From assembly GCA_019113675.1 (NCBI GenBank), contig DXHA01000095.1, positions 1 through 62,370 on the forward strand: a stretch of DNA of 62,370 nucleotides, read 5' to 3'. Below the pieces are notes generated by a model. The model did no database searches. It was not told the origin of the DNA and saw nothing but the letters and a program-made list of their open reading frames with translations. The DNA comes from Candidatus Yaniella excrementigallinarum (GTDB lineage Bacteria > Actinomycetota > Actinomycetes > Actinomycetales > Micrococcaceae). The position numbers were made by a program, and so were the translations under genes. Of this stretch, positions 19,888 through 29,477 are shown in pieces. How positions within the stretch are numbered: the first letter of the stretch is position 1; each line of letters starts with the position of its first letter.

Positions 19888-21500
19888 AGCAAGAAACACT
19901 GAACCCAGTAGAACTTGAAGTTGCGCGCAACAGGCTGGAATCCATTTCCGAGGAAGTCGGCACCGCCCTGATTCAGACTAGTTACTCACCCAATATCAAA
20001 GACAGACGAGACTGCTCGGCGGGCATTTACGGGCCAGATGGCATGCTGATCTCTCAGGCAGAACACATTCCACTGCATTTAGGTCTGATGCCCACGCTGA
20101 TCAAAAACGTATTGGCCTCCTATGGCGCCGAAAACCTGGCTGAAGGAGATGTACTAATTACCAATAACCCCTACCTGGGTGGGTCGCATCTGCCAGATAT
20201 GTGCGTGATAACACCGGTATTTTGGCAAGCTAACTTAATTGCGGTGGTAGCTAATATGGCTCACCACGTCGATGTTGGTGGGCTAACACCAGGTTCCATG
20301 GCTACCCATGCCACTGAAATATATCAAGAGGGTATCCGTGTCCCGCCGGTGAAACTATTTTCAACCGGGCAGCTAGATGACGAACTTCTGGCCGTACTGC
20401 TCACCAATATTCGCACGGCTGATAAAACCCGTGGGGATATTATGGCCCAAGTCGCTGCCAATAGACTTGGCGAGCGTCGCATCCACGAGTTGCTTGAAGA
20501 ATGGGGCACCCAGCGATTCGAAGTCTCCACCAGGGCATTGGTCGACTACGCTGAGCGGCGTACCCGAGCCGCCATCGAACAACTCCCGAATGGAACAGGG
20601 ACATTTACAGACTATTTAGAACATGATGGCACTCACGAGACGCCACTTGCTATCACCGTGACAGTCACGGTATCTGGTGACCAACTGACCGCTGATTTTA
20701 CTCAAACGACAGACCAAGTATCTGGAGCGGTGAACTGCTCTTGGGCGCTAACCGAAGGCTGCGTCGCCTACGTGATCAAACTGCTCACTGATCCTTCATT
20801 ACCTTCCAACGCAGGTCTGATGGAACCCATCGAGGTTTCTACCAGGCCCGGTTCGTTGGTTGCAGTCAACTTCCCAGCTCCGGTCTCCAATGGCAATATA
20901 CAAACGTCTCAACGTATCGTAGATGCGCTGCTAGGCGCGTTTTACGAATTTGCCGCTGATCGGGTACCCGCAGCGTCGTCGGGGTCCATGGCAATTATGA
21001 CCATCGGCGGTTACGACGATGCCACCGAGCAATACTTTTCATATGTGGAAACCTACGGCGGTGGACAAGGAGCCATGCCAGATCAGAACGGCGCCTCAGC
21101 GATTCATACTCATATGACAAACACTCGAAATACACCCTGCGAGGTCATCGAACGCGAGTATCCGCTACGGGTTGAGGCGTACCGTATTGCCACTTCAACA
21201 GGCGGTGCTGGGCAATATCACGGTGGTGATGGCCTTATCCGCACGCTGACCCTGACCCGCGGCAAGGCCCAGGTGGTGGCCGGAACCGCACGTGTAATCA
21301 CCGCGCCGTGGGGGCTCAACGGTGGAGACGATGGCACGCCTGGCAAAGTGGTCCGACACAGCCGTGAAGGTGACGACCCCCGAGAATCCATGACGCGATT
21401 CGACGTGTCCAATGGTGAAGGCATCACGATTCAGACCGCAGGCGGGGGAGGCTACGGTACCCAGACACAGCACGAAGATGAGCCACTAACCAGGAAGTGA
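19884..21500 (+). CDS. hyuB: Hydantoinase/oxoprolinase family, subunit B
   Basis: This is the partner subunit of HyuA (538 aa). Family marks are ALIQTSYSPNIKDRRDCSAG, GDVLITNNPYLGGSHLPD, PVFWQANLIAVVANMAHHVD and the C-terminal TAGGGGYG. The A and B genes are translationally coupled, consistent with a 1:1 complex. An aldehyde dehydrogenase follows 3 bases later, suggesting that the pathway yields or consumes an aldehyde; that is inference. Confidence 0.9.
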   Translation: MKQETLNPVELEVARNRLESISEEVGTALIQTSYSPNIKDRRDCSAGIYGPDGMLISQAEHIPLHLGLMPTLIKNVLASYGAENLAEGDVLITNNPYLGGSHLPDMCVITPVFWQANLIAVVANMAHHVDVGGLTPGSMATHATEIYQEGIRVPPVKLFSTGQLDDELLAVLLTNIRTADKTRGDIMAQVAANRLGERRIHELLEEWGTQRFEVSTRALVDYAERRTRAAIEQLPNGTGTFTDYLEHDGTHETPLAITVTVTVSGDQLTADFTQTTDQVSGAVNCSWALTEGCVAYVIKLLTDPSLPSNAGLMEPIEVSTRPGSLVAVNFPAPVSNGNIQTSQRIVDALLGAFYEFAADRVPAASSGSMAIMTIGGYDDATEQYFSYVETYGGGQGAMPDQNGASAIHTHMTNTRNTPCEVIEREYPLRVEAYRIATSTGGAGQYHGGDGLIRTLTLTRGKAQVVAGTARVITAPWGLNGGDDGTPGKVVRHSREGDDPRESMTRFDVSNGEGITIQTAGGGGYGTQTQHEDEPLTRK

Positions 21501-21503
21501 AAC

Positions 21504-22937
21504 ATGAGTGCAACAACCATCGCCGAACTACAACAGGTCTATTCCACAGGACGTACGCGTAGTACTACCTGGCGGTTGAGCCAACTGGCGGCGCTCCAAC
21601 AGCTCATCGAAGACAACATTGCGTTACTGGAGTCTGCACTGAGCCAAGACTTAGGCAAAAATGGGTTCGAATCCTGGGTCTCAGAAATTGGTCAAGTCCT
21701 AACTGAGATCCGTTGGTTACGCAAACACACCGCAAAGTGGGCCAAACCCCAACGTGTGAGAACACCGCTAGCCGTGTGGCCAGCTCAATCGAAAATCGAA
21801 CATGAGCCGCGGGGCACCGTGGTAATTATTTCACCGTGGAACTACCCGATCATGTTGGGTCTGTCGCCCCTTGCTGGCGCTGTAGCAACGGGCAACACCG
21901 TAGTACTGAAACCTTCCGAGATTGGCACGGCAGCTGAGACCGTGCTAGCTGAGCTTATCCCACAATACCTAGACCCGCATGCTGTACGGGTAGTTACCGG
22001 TGGACCAGACGTCGTCCACGAAATGATTAACGCCAAACCTGACTACGTATTTTTTACCGGCTCATCCACCGTCGCCAAGAAAATCGCCCGAGCATGCTCC
22101 ACACACCTAATCGAATACACATTAGAGCTTGGTGGTCAGTGCCCGGCTTACGTCCACCCAGACGCCGATCTAGCAACTGCTGCATCCCGAATAGTCTGGG
22201 GTAAGTTTCTCAATGCCGGTCAAACCTGTGTTGCCCCGAACCATATCTATGCGCACGAAGCCGTAGCAGACGAACTGGCCTCGGCAATCATCGAGGAAAT
22301 TACCCGACAATTTGGGACCGACCATGCAGCGAATCTGGATTACCCAAAGATGATCACCTCGGACCACTGCCGGGCAGTGACCGAACTATTGGCCAAAACC
22401 CGCGGCACTATAGCCTACGGTGGGGACAGCAACCCAGCCAAGCGACATATTGACCCGACTGTTGTTACCAATGTCAATGACGACGATGAGTTGATGTCGC
22501 GAGAGCTATTTGGTCCGATACTGCCTATCGTCAAAGTGACTGGAGCCGATGACGCAGTCAAACGGATCGCGGCCCGAGAGCACCCACTCGCGTTTTATTT
22601 GTTTACCCAATCACAAGATATTAAAGATTACATGCTGCCTAATGTGGTAGCCGGCGGAGTGGCTATTAACGCCACATTATTGCAATTAGCCACACCATAT
22701 ATGCCTTTCGGGGGTGTAGGGAACTCGGGCAGTGGGCAGTACCACGGTATTTGGTCATTACGCACGTTCAGCCGAGAACGGGCAGTTCTAGATAAACCCG
22801 TCAGTCCCGATACGCTCAAAATGGTAACGCATCCCGCACCGGCTTGGGCTAATTGGGCAGTCCGGCGACTATTGTCAGCCGGTTTTAATCCTGTCCAGGA
22901 TCTCAGGGCTGCTGGCAAGTACCGGAACAATCACTAG
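21504..22937 (+). CDS. Aldehyde dehydrogenase family protein
   Basis: This is an NAD(P)-dependent aldehyde dehydrogenase of the shorter class-3-like type (477 aa). The cofactor-binding [20 protein letters not shown], the [13 protein letters not shown] Rossmann turn, Glu208 in [10 protein letters not shown] and catalytic Cys242 in [11 protein letters not shown] are present. The motif normally reads GGKSP, so Gln replaces Lys here. It is the third gene of the hyuA-hyuB operon with a 3-base gap. Its stop overlaps the reverse ABC ATPase stop by 4 bases, tail to tail. Confidence 0.92.
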   Translation: MSATTIAELQQVYSTGRTRSTTWRLSQLAALQQLIEDNIALLESALSQDLGKNGFESWVSEIGQVLTEIRWLRKHTAKWAKPQRVRTPLAVWPAQSKIEHEPRGTVVIISPWNYPIMLGLSPLAGAVATGNTVVLKPSEIGTAAETVLAELIPQYLDPHAVRVVTGGPDVVHEMINAKPDYVFFTGSSTVAKKIARACSTHLIEYTLELGGQCPAYVHPDADLATAASRIVWGKFLNAGQTCVAPNHIYAHEAVADELASAIIEEITRQFGTDHAANLDYPKMITSDHCRAVTELLAKTRGTIAYGGDSNPAKRHIDPTVVTNVNDDDELMSRELFGPILPIVKVTGADDAVKRIAAREHPLAFYLFTQSQDIKDYMLPNVVAGGVAINATLLQLATPYMPFGGVGNSGSGQYHGIWSLRTFSRERAVLDKPVSPDTLKMVTHPAPAWANWAVRRLLSAGFNPVQDLRAAGKYRNNH

Positions 22938-23710
22938 AGCACTTTAGACAAGAAATCCTGAAGTCGGGTACTTTCTGGGTTGCCGAAGATTTTGTCAGGG
23001 GCTCCAATTTCTTGGATGGTGCCATTATCGATAAACGCGACGCGGTCTGCTACTTCGCGGGCAAAACCCATCTCGTGGGTCACTAACACCATGGTCATGC
23101 CGTCTTCTGCGAGTCCACGAATCACCCCGAGAACTTCCCCCACCATTTCCGGATCTAGAGCCGAAGTCGCCTCATCAAATAGCATAATCTCAGGGTTCAT
23201 TGCTAGGGCACGAGCAATGGCTACACGCTGTTTCTGACCCCCCGAAAGAGCATCTGGCCGGACATCTGCCTTATCTTCTAATCCAACGCGACTCAGCAAC
23301 TCCAGTGCTTGCTGACGGGCGTGGGACTGAGCATATTTCTTGACCTGGATTGGTGCGAGTGTGATGTTGTCTAGGACACTCATATGAGGAAACAAATTAA
23401 AATGTTGAAACACCATTCCGACATGCTTACGTACCTCGTTGAGTTCAACCTCCTTATCGGACAAGTTGAAACCGCCCAGCCAGATATTGCCCGCGGTAAT
23501 AGTCTCTAATCCATTAAGGCAACGCAACAACGTGGATTTGCCGGATCCAGATGGTCCGATGACGCAGACTACCTCACCAGTTTTAACTTCGGCGTTGATG
23601 CCGCTGAGTACCTCGTTATCTCCAAAACTCTTATGCAAGTCCTCGATCCGGATGAGATTGGCATCATCATCCGTGGCCAATGGAAGAGTGGAAGTATCAG
23701 GATGTGTCAT
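22934..23710 (-). CDS. Polar amino-acid ABC transporter ATP-binding protein
   Basis: This is a GlnQ/HisP-type ATPase (258 aa) that drives amino-acid import. Walker A ([18 protein letters not shown]), the Q-loop ([11 protein letters not shown]), signature ([17 protein letters not shown]), Walker B ([14 protein letters not shown]) and the H-loop ([10 protein letters not shown]) are all present. It overlaps the upstream binding-protein/permease gene by 4 bases. The substrate is probably an amino acid or a close derivative. Proximity to the hydantoinase operon hints at shared metabolism, but the strands are opposite. Confidence 0.94.
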   Translation of the reverse strand: MTHPDTSTLPLATDDDANLIRIEDLHKSFGDNEVLSGINAEVKTGEVVCVIGPSGSGKSTLLRCLNGLETITAGNIWLGGFNLSDKEVELNEVRKHVGMVFQHFNLFPHMSVLDNITLAPIQVKKYAQSHARQQALELLSRVGLEDKADVRPDALSGGQKQRVAIARALAMNPEIMLFDEATSALDPEMVGEVLGVIRGLAEDGMTMVLVTHEMGFAREVADRVAFIDNGTIQEIGAPDKIFGNPESTRLQDFLSKVL

Positions 23711-25170
23711 TTATTTACCCTTCTATCTACGAAGTTAGCCAACATGGTAAGTAGCCAGACGGCGACAAAATAGATAACCCCAACAATGAGTAGTACCTCG
23801 GTTGTGCGGAAATTCGCCGCGTAAATCTGTTGACCTTGGTACAGCAGCTCTCCAAAACCAATAGCAAGTAACAACGAGGAATCCTTCAGCATGATTATCA
23901 ACTGGTTAATCAACGACGGCGTCATCATCTTGAAGGCTTGAGGCAGTACGACCCTGCGCATGGCTTGACCATGCGTCAACGCTAACGACCGGGCAGCTTC
24001 CATTTGTCCAGCATCCACCGACTGGATTGAACCGCGCACAATTTCGGCAATATATGCTCCACCGTTAAGTGAAAGAGTCAAGGCACCGGCGACCCAAATC
24101 GAAATCGGCACCCCGAGCAGCTGCGGCAGACCAAAGTAAAAGAAGAAGGCCCATACCAAAATCGGTGTCCCACGGAATACGGCTATGAATGCTGTGGCAA
24201 AACCGCGCAGCAGGGCATTGGACGCGACTTTCATAAATCCAAACAGCAACCCGAGAGCCATGGCAATGGCAAACGAGATCCCGGTGATCAGCAAGGTGTT
24301 TTTGAGGCCAATAAGCAGCGCTGGCATGGATGTAGTTAATAAGCCCCAGAAAGAGGATGCATCAGGCCCTGAATCTTGGTCACCAATATATTGCTCCAGG
24401 ATTTCATCGTATTCTCCGGATGCTTTGATATTGGCCAGACCTTCATTGAACATCTCTAATAATTCAGGGTTCTTATCCTTATTGACCATGAACCCGTAGT
24501 CTCCGGTCGGCTCAGGCTCAGATACCAGCTCAAGGCCTGAGCCCTGCTGAATTCCGTAGGCGATAATGGGCAAATCGTCTACCAGGGCTGCATCATGTCC
24601 AGACTTAACCGATTCGACCATGGTGGTGGTCTGGTCTAGGGCATTCAACTCAAAGTCGTAATCCTGTTGCATGTCACGAGCCCAGTCTTCTGACAGCGAG
24701 CCCGTTTTTACTGCTACAGATTCTCCTTCAAGGTCTTGCCAGCCCTCTATGCCCGACCCCTCGTTGGCAGCGATAGATAGTTCACCGGTGAAATACGAAT
24801 CAGAAAAATCGTAGGTTTCTTCACGTTCAGGCGTAATGCCAGCACCAGCGATAACGCCGTCAACTTGGTCCGAAGATAGCGCCTGCAGTGCCGCATTGAA
24901 CCCCATGGAGTGGAACTCGACTTGGAATCCTTGGTCTTCTGCAATTGCTTTCATCAGATCAATGTCGATACCAACAAGTTCTCCGGAAGCATCGCGAAAT
25001 TCAAACGGGGCGAAAGTTGTATCGGTCCCGATTGAGTACACGTCACCTTCTGGGTTGCCGCCCTCAGCATCTGGAACGCTATCGGCAAGTGCCGGTGTTG
25101 CCAGAAAGAAGCCGAGGAATGTTGCTAATGCGGCGAAGAGCAGCGACAAAATTGTCCTGCTGTTTCTCAT
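23707..25170 (-). CDS. Fused amino-acid-binding protein and ABC permease
   Basis: One 487-aa chain combines a signal sequence (residues ~1-30, ending ATPALADS), a periplasmic-type binding domain of the SBP_bac_3 family (~40-265, [20 protein letters not shown] and [15 protein letters not shown]) and a HisM-type permease (~275-485) with the EAA loop [20 protein letters not shown]. Such fusions are known in the polar amino-acid uptake family and tether the receptor to the channel. It starts the two-gene operon with the ATPase, and reads away from ppk2. Confidence 0.93.
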   Translation of the reverse strand: MRNSRTILSLLFAALATFLGFFLATPALADSVPDAEGGNPEGDVYSIGTDTTFAPFEFRDASGELVGIDIDLMKAIAEDQGFQVEFHSMGFNAALQALSSDQVDGVIAGAGITPEREETYDFSDSYFTGELSIAANEGSGIEGWQDLEGESVAVKTGSLSEDWARDMQQDYDFELNALDQTTTMVESVKSGHDAALVDDLPIIAYGIQQGSGLELVSEPEPTGDYGFMVNKDKNPELLEMFNEGLANIKASGEYDEILEQYIGDQDSGPDASSFWGLLTTSMPALLIGLKNTLLITGISFAIAMALGLLFGFMKVASNALLRGFATAFIAVFRGTPILVWAFFFYFGLPQLLGVPISIWVAGALTLSLNGGAYIAEIVRGSIQSVDAGQMEAARSLALTHGQAMRRVVLPQAFKMMTPSLINQLIIMLKDSSLLLAIGFGELLYQGQQIYAANFRTTEVLLIVGVIYFVAVWLLTMLANFVDRRVNK

Positions 25171-25341
25171 CTCATCACTCCATCTAACGTCCGATAGACC
25201 TTCTTTAATGTATCTGCCACAGCGCAGTGGACTGTAGCTTTGAGCGTCGCTGTATCACCCAACAAAAGCGGAATCCGCCCGTATACTTGAAACCAGCTAA
25301 AATATGAGAATCTGCCGGTCGTCTTTGGTAGGGAGATCGTA

Positions 25342-26274
25342 ATGGGCTTTGATGATAAAACAATACAACAGGGGCCTTCTGACGCGGTTTCTTCCGGTGA
25401 GGCTGTATACCAGGACACCCCCGATGCACTTAGCGGTGGTCGGTTCAATCCGGATCCCGACGCCTGGCGTGAAGGCTATCCGTATCGTTCAAAGCTCGGT
25501 CGAAAAGACTATGAGCGAGCTAAGCGGCAACTACAGATAGAAATGCTCAAGATGCAGCTATGGGTCAAGGAGACCGGGCAGAAAGTCTTGGTCATTTTCG
25601 AGGGACGTGACGCTGCTGGTAAAGGTGGGGCCATTAAACGCTTTAATGAGCCTCTCAATCCCCGAGGCGCTCGCATTGTGGCGTTAGAAAAGCCAACAGA
25701 GGAAGAATCCTCGCAATGGTATTTTCAGCGCTATATTCAACACCTGCCTTCAGGCGGAGAAATCGTAATGATGGACAGGTCCTGGTACAACAGGGCAGGC
25801 GTAGAACGTGTGATGGGATTTTGCACACCCCAACAATATTTGGAGTTTATGCGGGATACTCCTGATCTTGAACGGATGCTGGTTAACTCCGGTATCTACT
25901 TGACGAAGTTATGGTTTTCGGTCTCCCAGCGAGAGCAGCGGAACCGATTTGCCATCCGTGAGACAGACCCGCTAAGACGCTGGAAACTTTCCCCGACAGA
26001 TTTGGCCTCCTTGGATAAATGGGACCAATATACTCAGGCCAAAGATGCTATGTTCTTTTACACTGACGCTAAGGATGCGCCGTGGACCGTGGTCAAATCC
26101 AACGACAAACATCGGGCACGCCTGGAGTCCATGCGCCATGTGCTCAACCTTTTGCCTTACCCTGGAAAAGATACATCAGTGGTGTATGATCCCGATCCAC
26201 TCATTTGTGGACCAGCTTCAGTGCTGAGTGAATCCGGGGAAGGTTCTGGAGGGAGCTTCCCACTAGTCCGATAA
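25342..26274 (+). CDS. ppk2: Polyphosphate kinase 2
   Basis: PPK2 transfers phosphate between polyphosphate and nucleotides, in single-domain forms usually making GTP or ATP from the diphosphate. The Walker A-like FEGRDAAGKGGAIKRF is near residue 89 and the Walker B-like MMDRSWYNRAGVERVMGFC near 140; WKLSPTDLASLDKWDQY and APWTVVKSNDKHRARLE are also typical. The length of 310 aa fits single-domain PPK2. AGGGAG precedes the ATG. The ~35 N-terminal and ~25 C-terminal residues lie outside the fold. Confidence 0.93.
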   Translation: MGFDDKTIQQGPSDAVSSGEAVYQDTPDALSGGRFNPDPDAWREGYPYRSKLGRKDYERAKRQLQIEMLKMQLWVKETGQKVLVIFEGRDAAGKGGAIKRFNEPLNPRGARIVALEKPTEEESSQWYFQRYIQHLPSGGEIVMMDRSWYNRAGVERVMGFCTPQQYLEFMRDTPDLERMLVNSGIYLTKLWFSVSQREQRNRFAIRETDPLRRWKLSPTDLASLDKWDQYTQAKDAMFFYTDAKDAPWTVVKSNDKHRARLESMRHVLNLLPYPGKDTSVVYDPDPLICGPASVLSESGEGSGGSFPLVR

Positions 26275-26340
26275 CATGCAGATTGGAGCCGTCGCGATAT
26301 TTCGCGGTGCGGGTCCGCAGGTCACATAGAATCGATAACA

Positions 26341-27684
26341 ATGTCAAAATTATTTGGTACTGACGGTGTTCGAGGCGTAGCCAACGAAAAACTCACCGTT
26401 GAACTCGCAACAAAACTCTCCCAGGCGGCAGCTGTTGTCCTCGGCCACGAAGACGCTGGCGATCACCGTCCCAAGGCTGTCGTGGGGCGCGATCCCCGGA
26501 TTTCGTCGGAATTCATCAATGCGGCCGTTGCGGCAGGACTGGCTTCATCCGGCGTCGATGTTTATGATGCCGGAGTGCTCCCGACACCTGCGGCGGCATT
26601 TCTGGTCGACGATATCCAAGCGGATTTTGGTGTCATGATTTCGGCATCGCATAATCCAGCTGCCGATAACGGTATTAAATTCTTGGCACGTGGCGGCGAA
26701 AAGCTAACCGACGCTCAGGAAGATCGTATTCTCGCGCAAATGGAACATGCGCCACGTCGTCCAATTGGCGGCCAGGTAGGGCGTGTGCGCCGGTTTTCTG
26801 ATGCCGAAGACCGCTACGTTATCCACCTGCTGAAGTCCATGCCGAACCGCTTGGATGGGCTAAAAGTGGTCATTGACGCTGCTCACGGAGCAGGTGCTGG
26901 TGTGGCACCACAGGTATTCGCTGATGCCGGTGCCCAGGTTGCAGTTATCGGTGCCGATCCTGATGGTTTAAATATTAACCAGAACTATGGCTCCACCCAT
27001 ATGGAAAACCTTCAGGCTGCTGTTTTGGAACATGGCGCGGACCTGGGCGTGGCTTTGGACGGTGACGCCGACCGTTTCTTGGCGGTGGACCATCATGGGT
27101 CGATTATTGATGGCGACCAGATCATGGCAATTATGGCTGTGGCACTTAAAGAACAGGGCGCGCTTAAAGACGACACTTTAGTCGTTACAGTTATGAGCAA
27201 CCTGGGGTTGAAGCTTGCCATGCAGGAACAAAACATTAAAGTCGTAGAAACCAAAGTTGGGGACCGCTATGTTTTGGAAGCCATGGATACCAACGGCTAT
27301 TCCCTGGGTGGAGAACAATCTGGACATATAATCTTTGCTGACTGGGCGACAACCGGTGATGGCATCCTCACCGGACTACACCTTGCAGCACGAATGAACG
27401 AGAAAAAACAGAGTCTGACTGATTTAGCTCGAGTTATGACACGGTTGCCGCAGGTGCTTATTAACGTCAAAGACGTCGATAAGGCCGCTGTGGATGGTCA
27501 TCCAGAAGTTCACAAACATATTACTGCAGTCGAACAACAGCTTGGTCAGACTGGAAGAGTACTGCTACGCCAATCAGGTACTGAACCGGTTGTTCGCGTC
27601 ATGGTTGAAGCCGCAGACAAACAAACCGCAGAACATAATGCCCGGCGCCTGGCTGACGTTGTTGCTGAGAACCTAGCCCTGTGA
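26341..27684 (+). CDS. glmM: Phosphoglucosamine mutase
   Basis: GlmM converts glucosamine-6-P to glucosamine-1-P on the way to UDP-GlcNAc and peptidoglycan. It starts [15 protein letters not shown]. The phosphoserine is Ser103 in [15 protein letters not shown], the metal loop is LDGDADRF, the sugar loop is GGEQSGHII and the phosphate loop is [12 protein letters not shown]. The length of 447 aa is normal. In actinobacteria it usually follows rplM-rpsI directly; here 8.6 kb lie between. It overlaps the next gene by 4 bases. Confidence 0.98.
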   Translation: MSKLFGTDGVRGVANEKLTVELATKLSQAAAVVLGHEDAGDHRPKAVVGRDPRISSEFINAAVAAGLASSGVDVYDAGVLPTPAAAFLVDDIQADFGVMISASHNPAADNGIKFLARGGEKLTDAQEDRILAQMEHAPRRPIGGQVGRVRRFSDAEDRYVIHLLKSMPNRLDGLKVVIDAAHGAGAGVAPQVFADAGAQVAVIGADPDGLNINQNYGSTHMENLQAAVLEHGADLGVALDGDADRFLAVDHHGSIIDGDQIMAIMAVALKEQGALKDDTLVVTVMSNLGLKLAMQEQNIKVVETKVGDRYVLEAMDTNGYSLGGEQSGHIIFADWATTGDGILTGLHLAARMNEKKQSLTDLARVMTRLPQVLINVKDVDKAAVDGHPEVHKHITAVEQQLGQTGRVLLRQSGTEPVVRVMVEAADKQTAEHNARRLADVVAENLAL

Positions 27685-27968
27685 CACACTCACGTTCTGG
27701 GTCATCCTTTGATAACGACCGCGAGTCAACGGGATATTATGAGCGGGACGTCGATGAATTTCATCGTGAAGCCAATGTCTTAGCCGGTCACGATCCGCGA
27801 GACGTGTCGTCAGACCTGCCGGAGAATCTGCGTTCTCGGCGACTCATGGTTTTTATCGTCTTGACCCTACTTGGTTTGATAGCCGCAGGCATTGCTGTGG
27901 GTCTGATGGCGATACCGCAGTGTGAAAATCCAGAATATAACTGGATGCCCTGTATTCCGGGAATATAG
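27681..27968 (+). CDS. Small single-span membrane protein coupled to glmM
   Basis: The product (95 aa) starts at GTG 27681, overlapping the glmM stop by 4 bases (GTGA). The N-terminal ~55 residues are hydrophilic and acidic. One membrane segment ([20 protein letters not shown]) spans about residues 56-75, and a short tail with two Cys ([18 protein letters not shown]) would face outside. I do not recognise a family. Its coupling to glmM suggests an envelope-related role, which is inference. Confidence 0.75.
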   Translation: MTHSRSGSSFDNDRESTGYYERDVDEFHREANVLAGHDPRDVSSDLPENLRSRRLMVFIVLTLLGLIAAGIAVGLMAIPQCENPEYNWMPCIPGI

Positions 27969-27979
27969 TCTTTAACTAG

Positions 27980-28021
27980 GGATGGGCCAGCGATCGTCTG
28001 ACGGTGATCGGTGGCCCATCC
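27980..28021 (+). terminator. Terminator downstream of glmM operon
   Basis: A 10-bp GC-rich stem (27980-27989 with 28012-28021) is extended by an inner CGATC/GATCG pairing. A T-rich stretch (TTTTTATAAT) begins 10 bases later. It lies between the convergent glmM operon and the reverse redox operon. Confidence 0.75.
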
Positions 28022-28049
28022 CTATGGCTATTTTTATAATACGACCGAC

Positions 28050-28664
28050 TTATGCAGGAACCATTTCCATGGATGCGATAACGCTGGCAAATTTCGCCAT
28101 GCGTTGTCCCTGGAAGCGTGCTAGTGCTAGTACGTGCTCATCCGGTTTAGCATCACCGGTGATGGCGCTTACACCGTAGGGGTTTCCTCCAGCAGCATGC
28201 GACAGCGCATAATCCACATAGCCAGTAGGTAAGATGGTTGCACCCCAGTGGAATAACGTATGGTGCAACGACAGCAGCGTTGCTTCCTGGCCACCATGGC
28301 GCTCTGTAGTAGAAGTAAATACTGTGGCAGGTTTACCAGCTAGCTGTCCTTCAACCCAAGGTCCACTGGTTGTATCAATGAACTGTTTTAACTGTGAAGC
28401 TGGCTGGCCAAATCGTGTCGGGGCGCCCAGAATATATCCATCTGACCAAGCCAGGTCAGCAGGAGTAGCGATCTCGATATGTTTGGTTTCATCCTGGTGT
28501 GCCGCCCAGGCTTCATTACTGTCGATCACGCTCTGCGGGGCTAGCTCGGCAGCGCGGCGCAGACGTACTTCTGCCCCGGCTTCGGTTGCGCCTTCAACAT
28601 AGGCTTGAGCGATGGTGTAGGTTGCGCCGGTTGATGAGTAGTAAATGACTGCTATGCGCGACAT
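28050..28664 (-). CDS. wrbA: WrbA-type NAD(P)H:quinone oxidoreductase
   Basis: This flavodoxin-fold FMN enzyme reduces quinones by two electrons and limits oxidative stress. The FMN phosphate loop is YYSSTGATYTIAQAY near the N-terminus; GAPTRFGQPASQLKQFID, VFTSTTERHGGQEATLLSL and AGGNPYGVSAITG are WrbA family blocks. The ATG at 28664 (MSRIAVIYY) has AGGAGA upstream; the 35 codons before it are open but atypical and overlap the SDR gene. It is the last gene of the reverse LLM-SDR-wrbA operon (204 aa). Confidence 0.95.
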   Translation of the reverse strand: MSRIAVIYYSSTGATYTIAQAYVEGATEAGAEVRLRRAAELAPQSVIDSNEAWAAHQDETKHIEIATPADLAWSDGYILGAPTRFGQPASQLKQFIDTTSGPWVEGQLAGKPATVFTSTTERHGGQEATLLSLHHTLFHWGATILPTGYVDYALSHAAGGNPYGVSAITGDAKPDEHVLALARFQGQRMAKFASVIASMEMVPA

Positions 28665-28710
28665 GATTCTCCTAATAAATAATGATTTTGTTTTTTGGGT
28701 TTTGCGATGG

Positions 28711-29430
28711 TCAGGCGTTTCTGGTGCCACCGTCAACATGGATGGTTTCACCTGATACATACGGTGCACTCAACAGCCATATAGCCGCGTCAGCAATGTC
28801 CTGTGGGGTGCCAATCCTGCCAGCCAAGCTGCCCGTTGTAGCTGCGTCATAGAGGCCACGTCGTGATTGTTCATCCATGGCGTCCCATGTACCTGAATCT
28901 GTAATGCCAGGTGAGATCGCATTGACGCGAACGGGCGCAAGTTCGTGGGCTAGATGGCTGGCTGTGAAGGCTACTGCTCCGTTGGTGATGCCCATGACTG
29001 TCATTCCCACAGATGGGTTCCAGGCTGCTGTACCAGAGAATAATAGGAAGGATCCAGTATCGGGCATGCGGGGAGTAAAGTGTTTTGCCACCAGCATTGG
29101 GCCTACTACTTTTGCATCAAACGCTGCGGCAATGCCGTCCTTTTCTAGGTCAGCAACGGGCACATTATGGTGCGCTGAAGCTGTGATGACCACGTGGTCG
29201 ACGCTGTCTAGCGTTTCTGCAGCGGCCTGAATACTCTTTTCATCGGCAATATCGAGATATACAGCCTGGGCGTCTGGCAACTGCTGCGCTACGGTTTCAG
29301 CTTGTGATTGATCTCGAGCACCAATGATCACGTGTGCACCATGGTTGGCAGCAGCCCGGACAATTTCTTTGCCCAAAAATTTTGCTCCTCCAATCACAAG
29401 GACGTGTTGACTTTCAAGACAGTTGGTCAT
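28711..29430 (-). CDS. SDR-family protein lacking the Tyr-Lys catalytic pair
   Basis: This is a short-chain dehydrogenase/reductase fold (239 aa). The nucleotide-binding turn is VIGGAKFLGKEI (12-23), and RVNAISPGITDSGTWDAMD and SGETIHVDGGT are typical of the C-terminal half. Ser132 is present (LLFSGTAAW), but the YxxxK pair is replaced by Met146 and Asn150 (VMGITNGAV). Some SDR subgroups carry Asn there, so it may be a functional variant. It lies between the LLM gene and wrbA in one operon (gaps 47 and 46 bases). Confidence 0.85.
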   Translation of the reverse strand: MTNCLESQHVLVIGGAKFLGKEIVRAAANHGAHVIIGARDQSQAETVAQQLPDAQAVYLDIADEKSIQAAAETLDSVDHVVITASAHHNVPVADLEKDGIAAAFDAKVVGPMLVAKHFTPRMPDTGSFLLFSGTAAWNPSVGMTVMGITNGAVAFTASHLAHELAPVRVNAISPGITDSGTWDAMDEQSRRGLYDAATTGSLAGRIGTPQDIADAAIWLLSAPYVSGETIHVDGGTRNA

Positions 29431-29477
29431 GCGGTCGCCTTTCGGATGCGTTATTGTTTTGGTTGGTTGTAGTGGGA

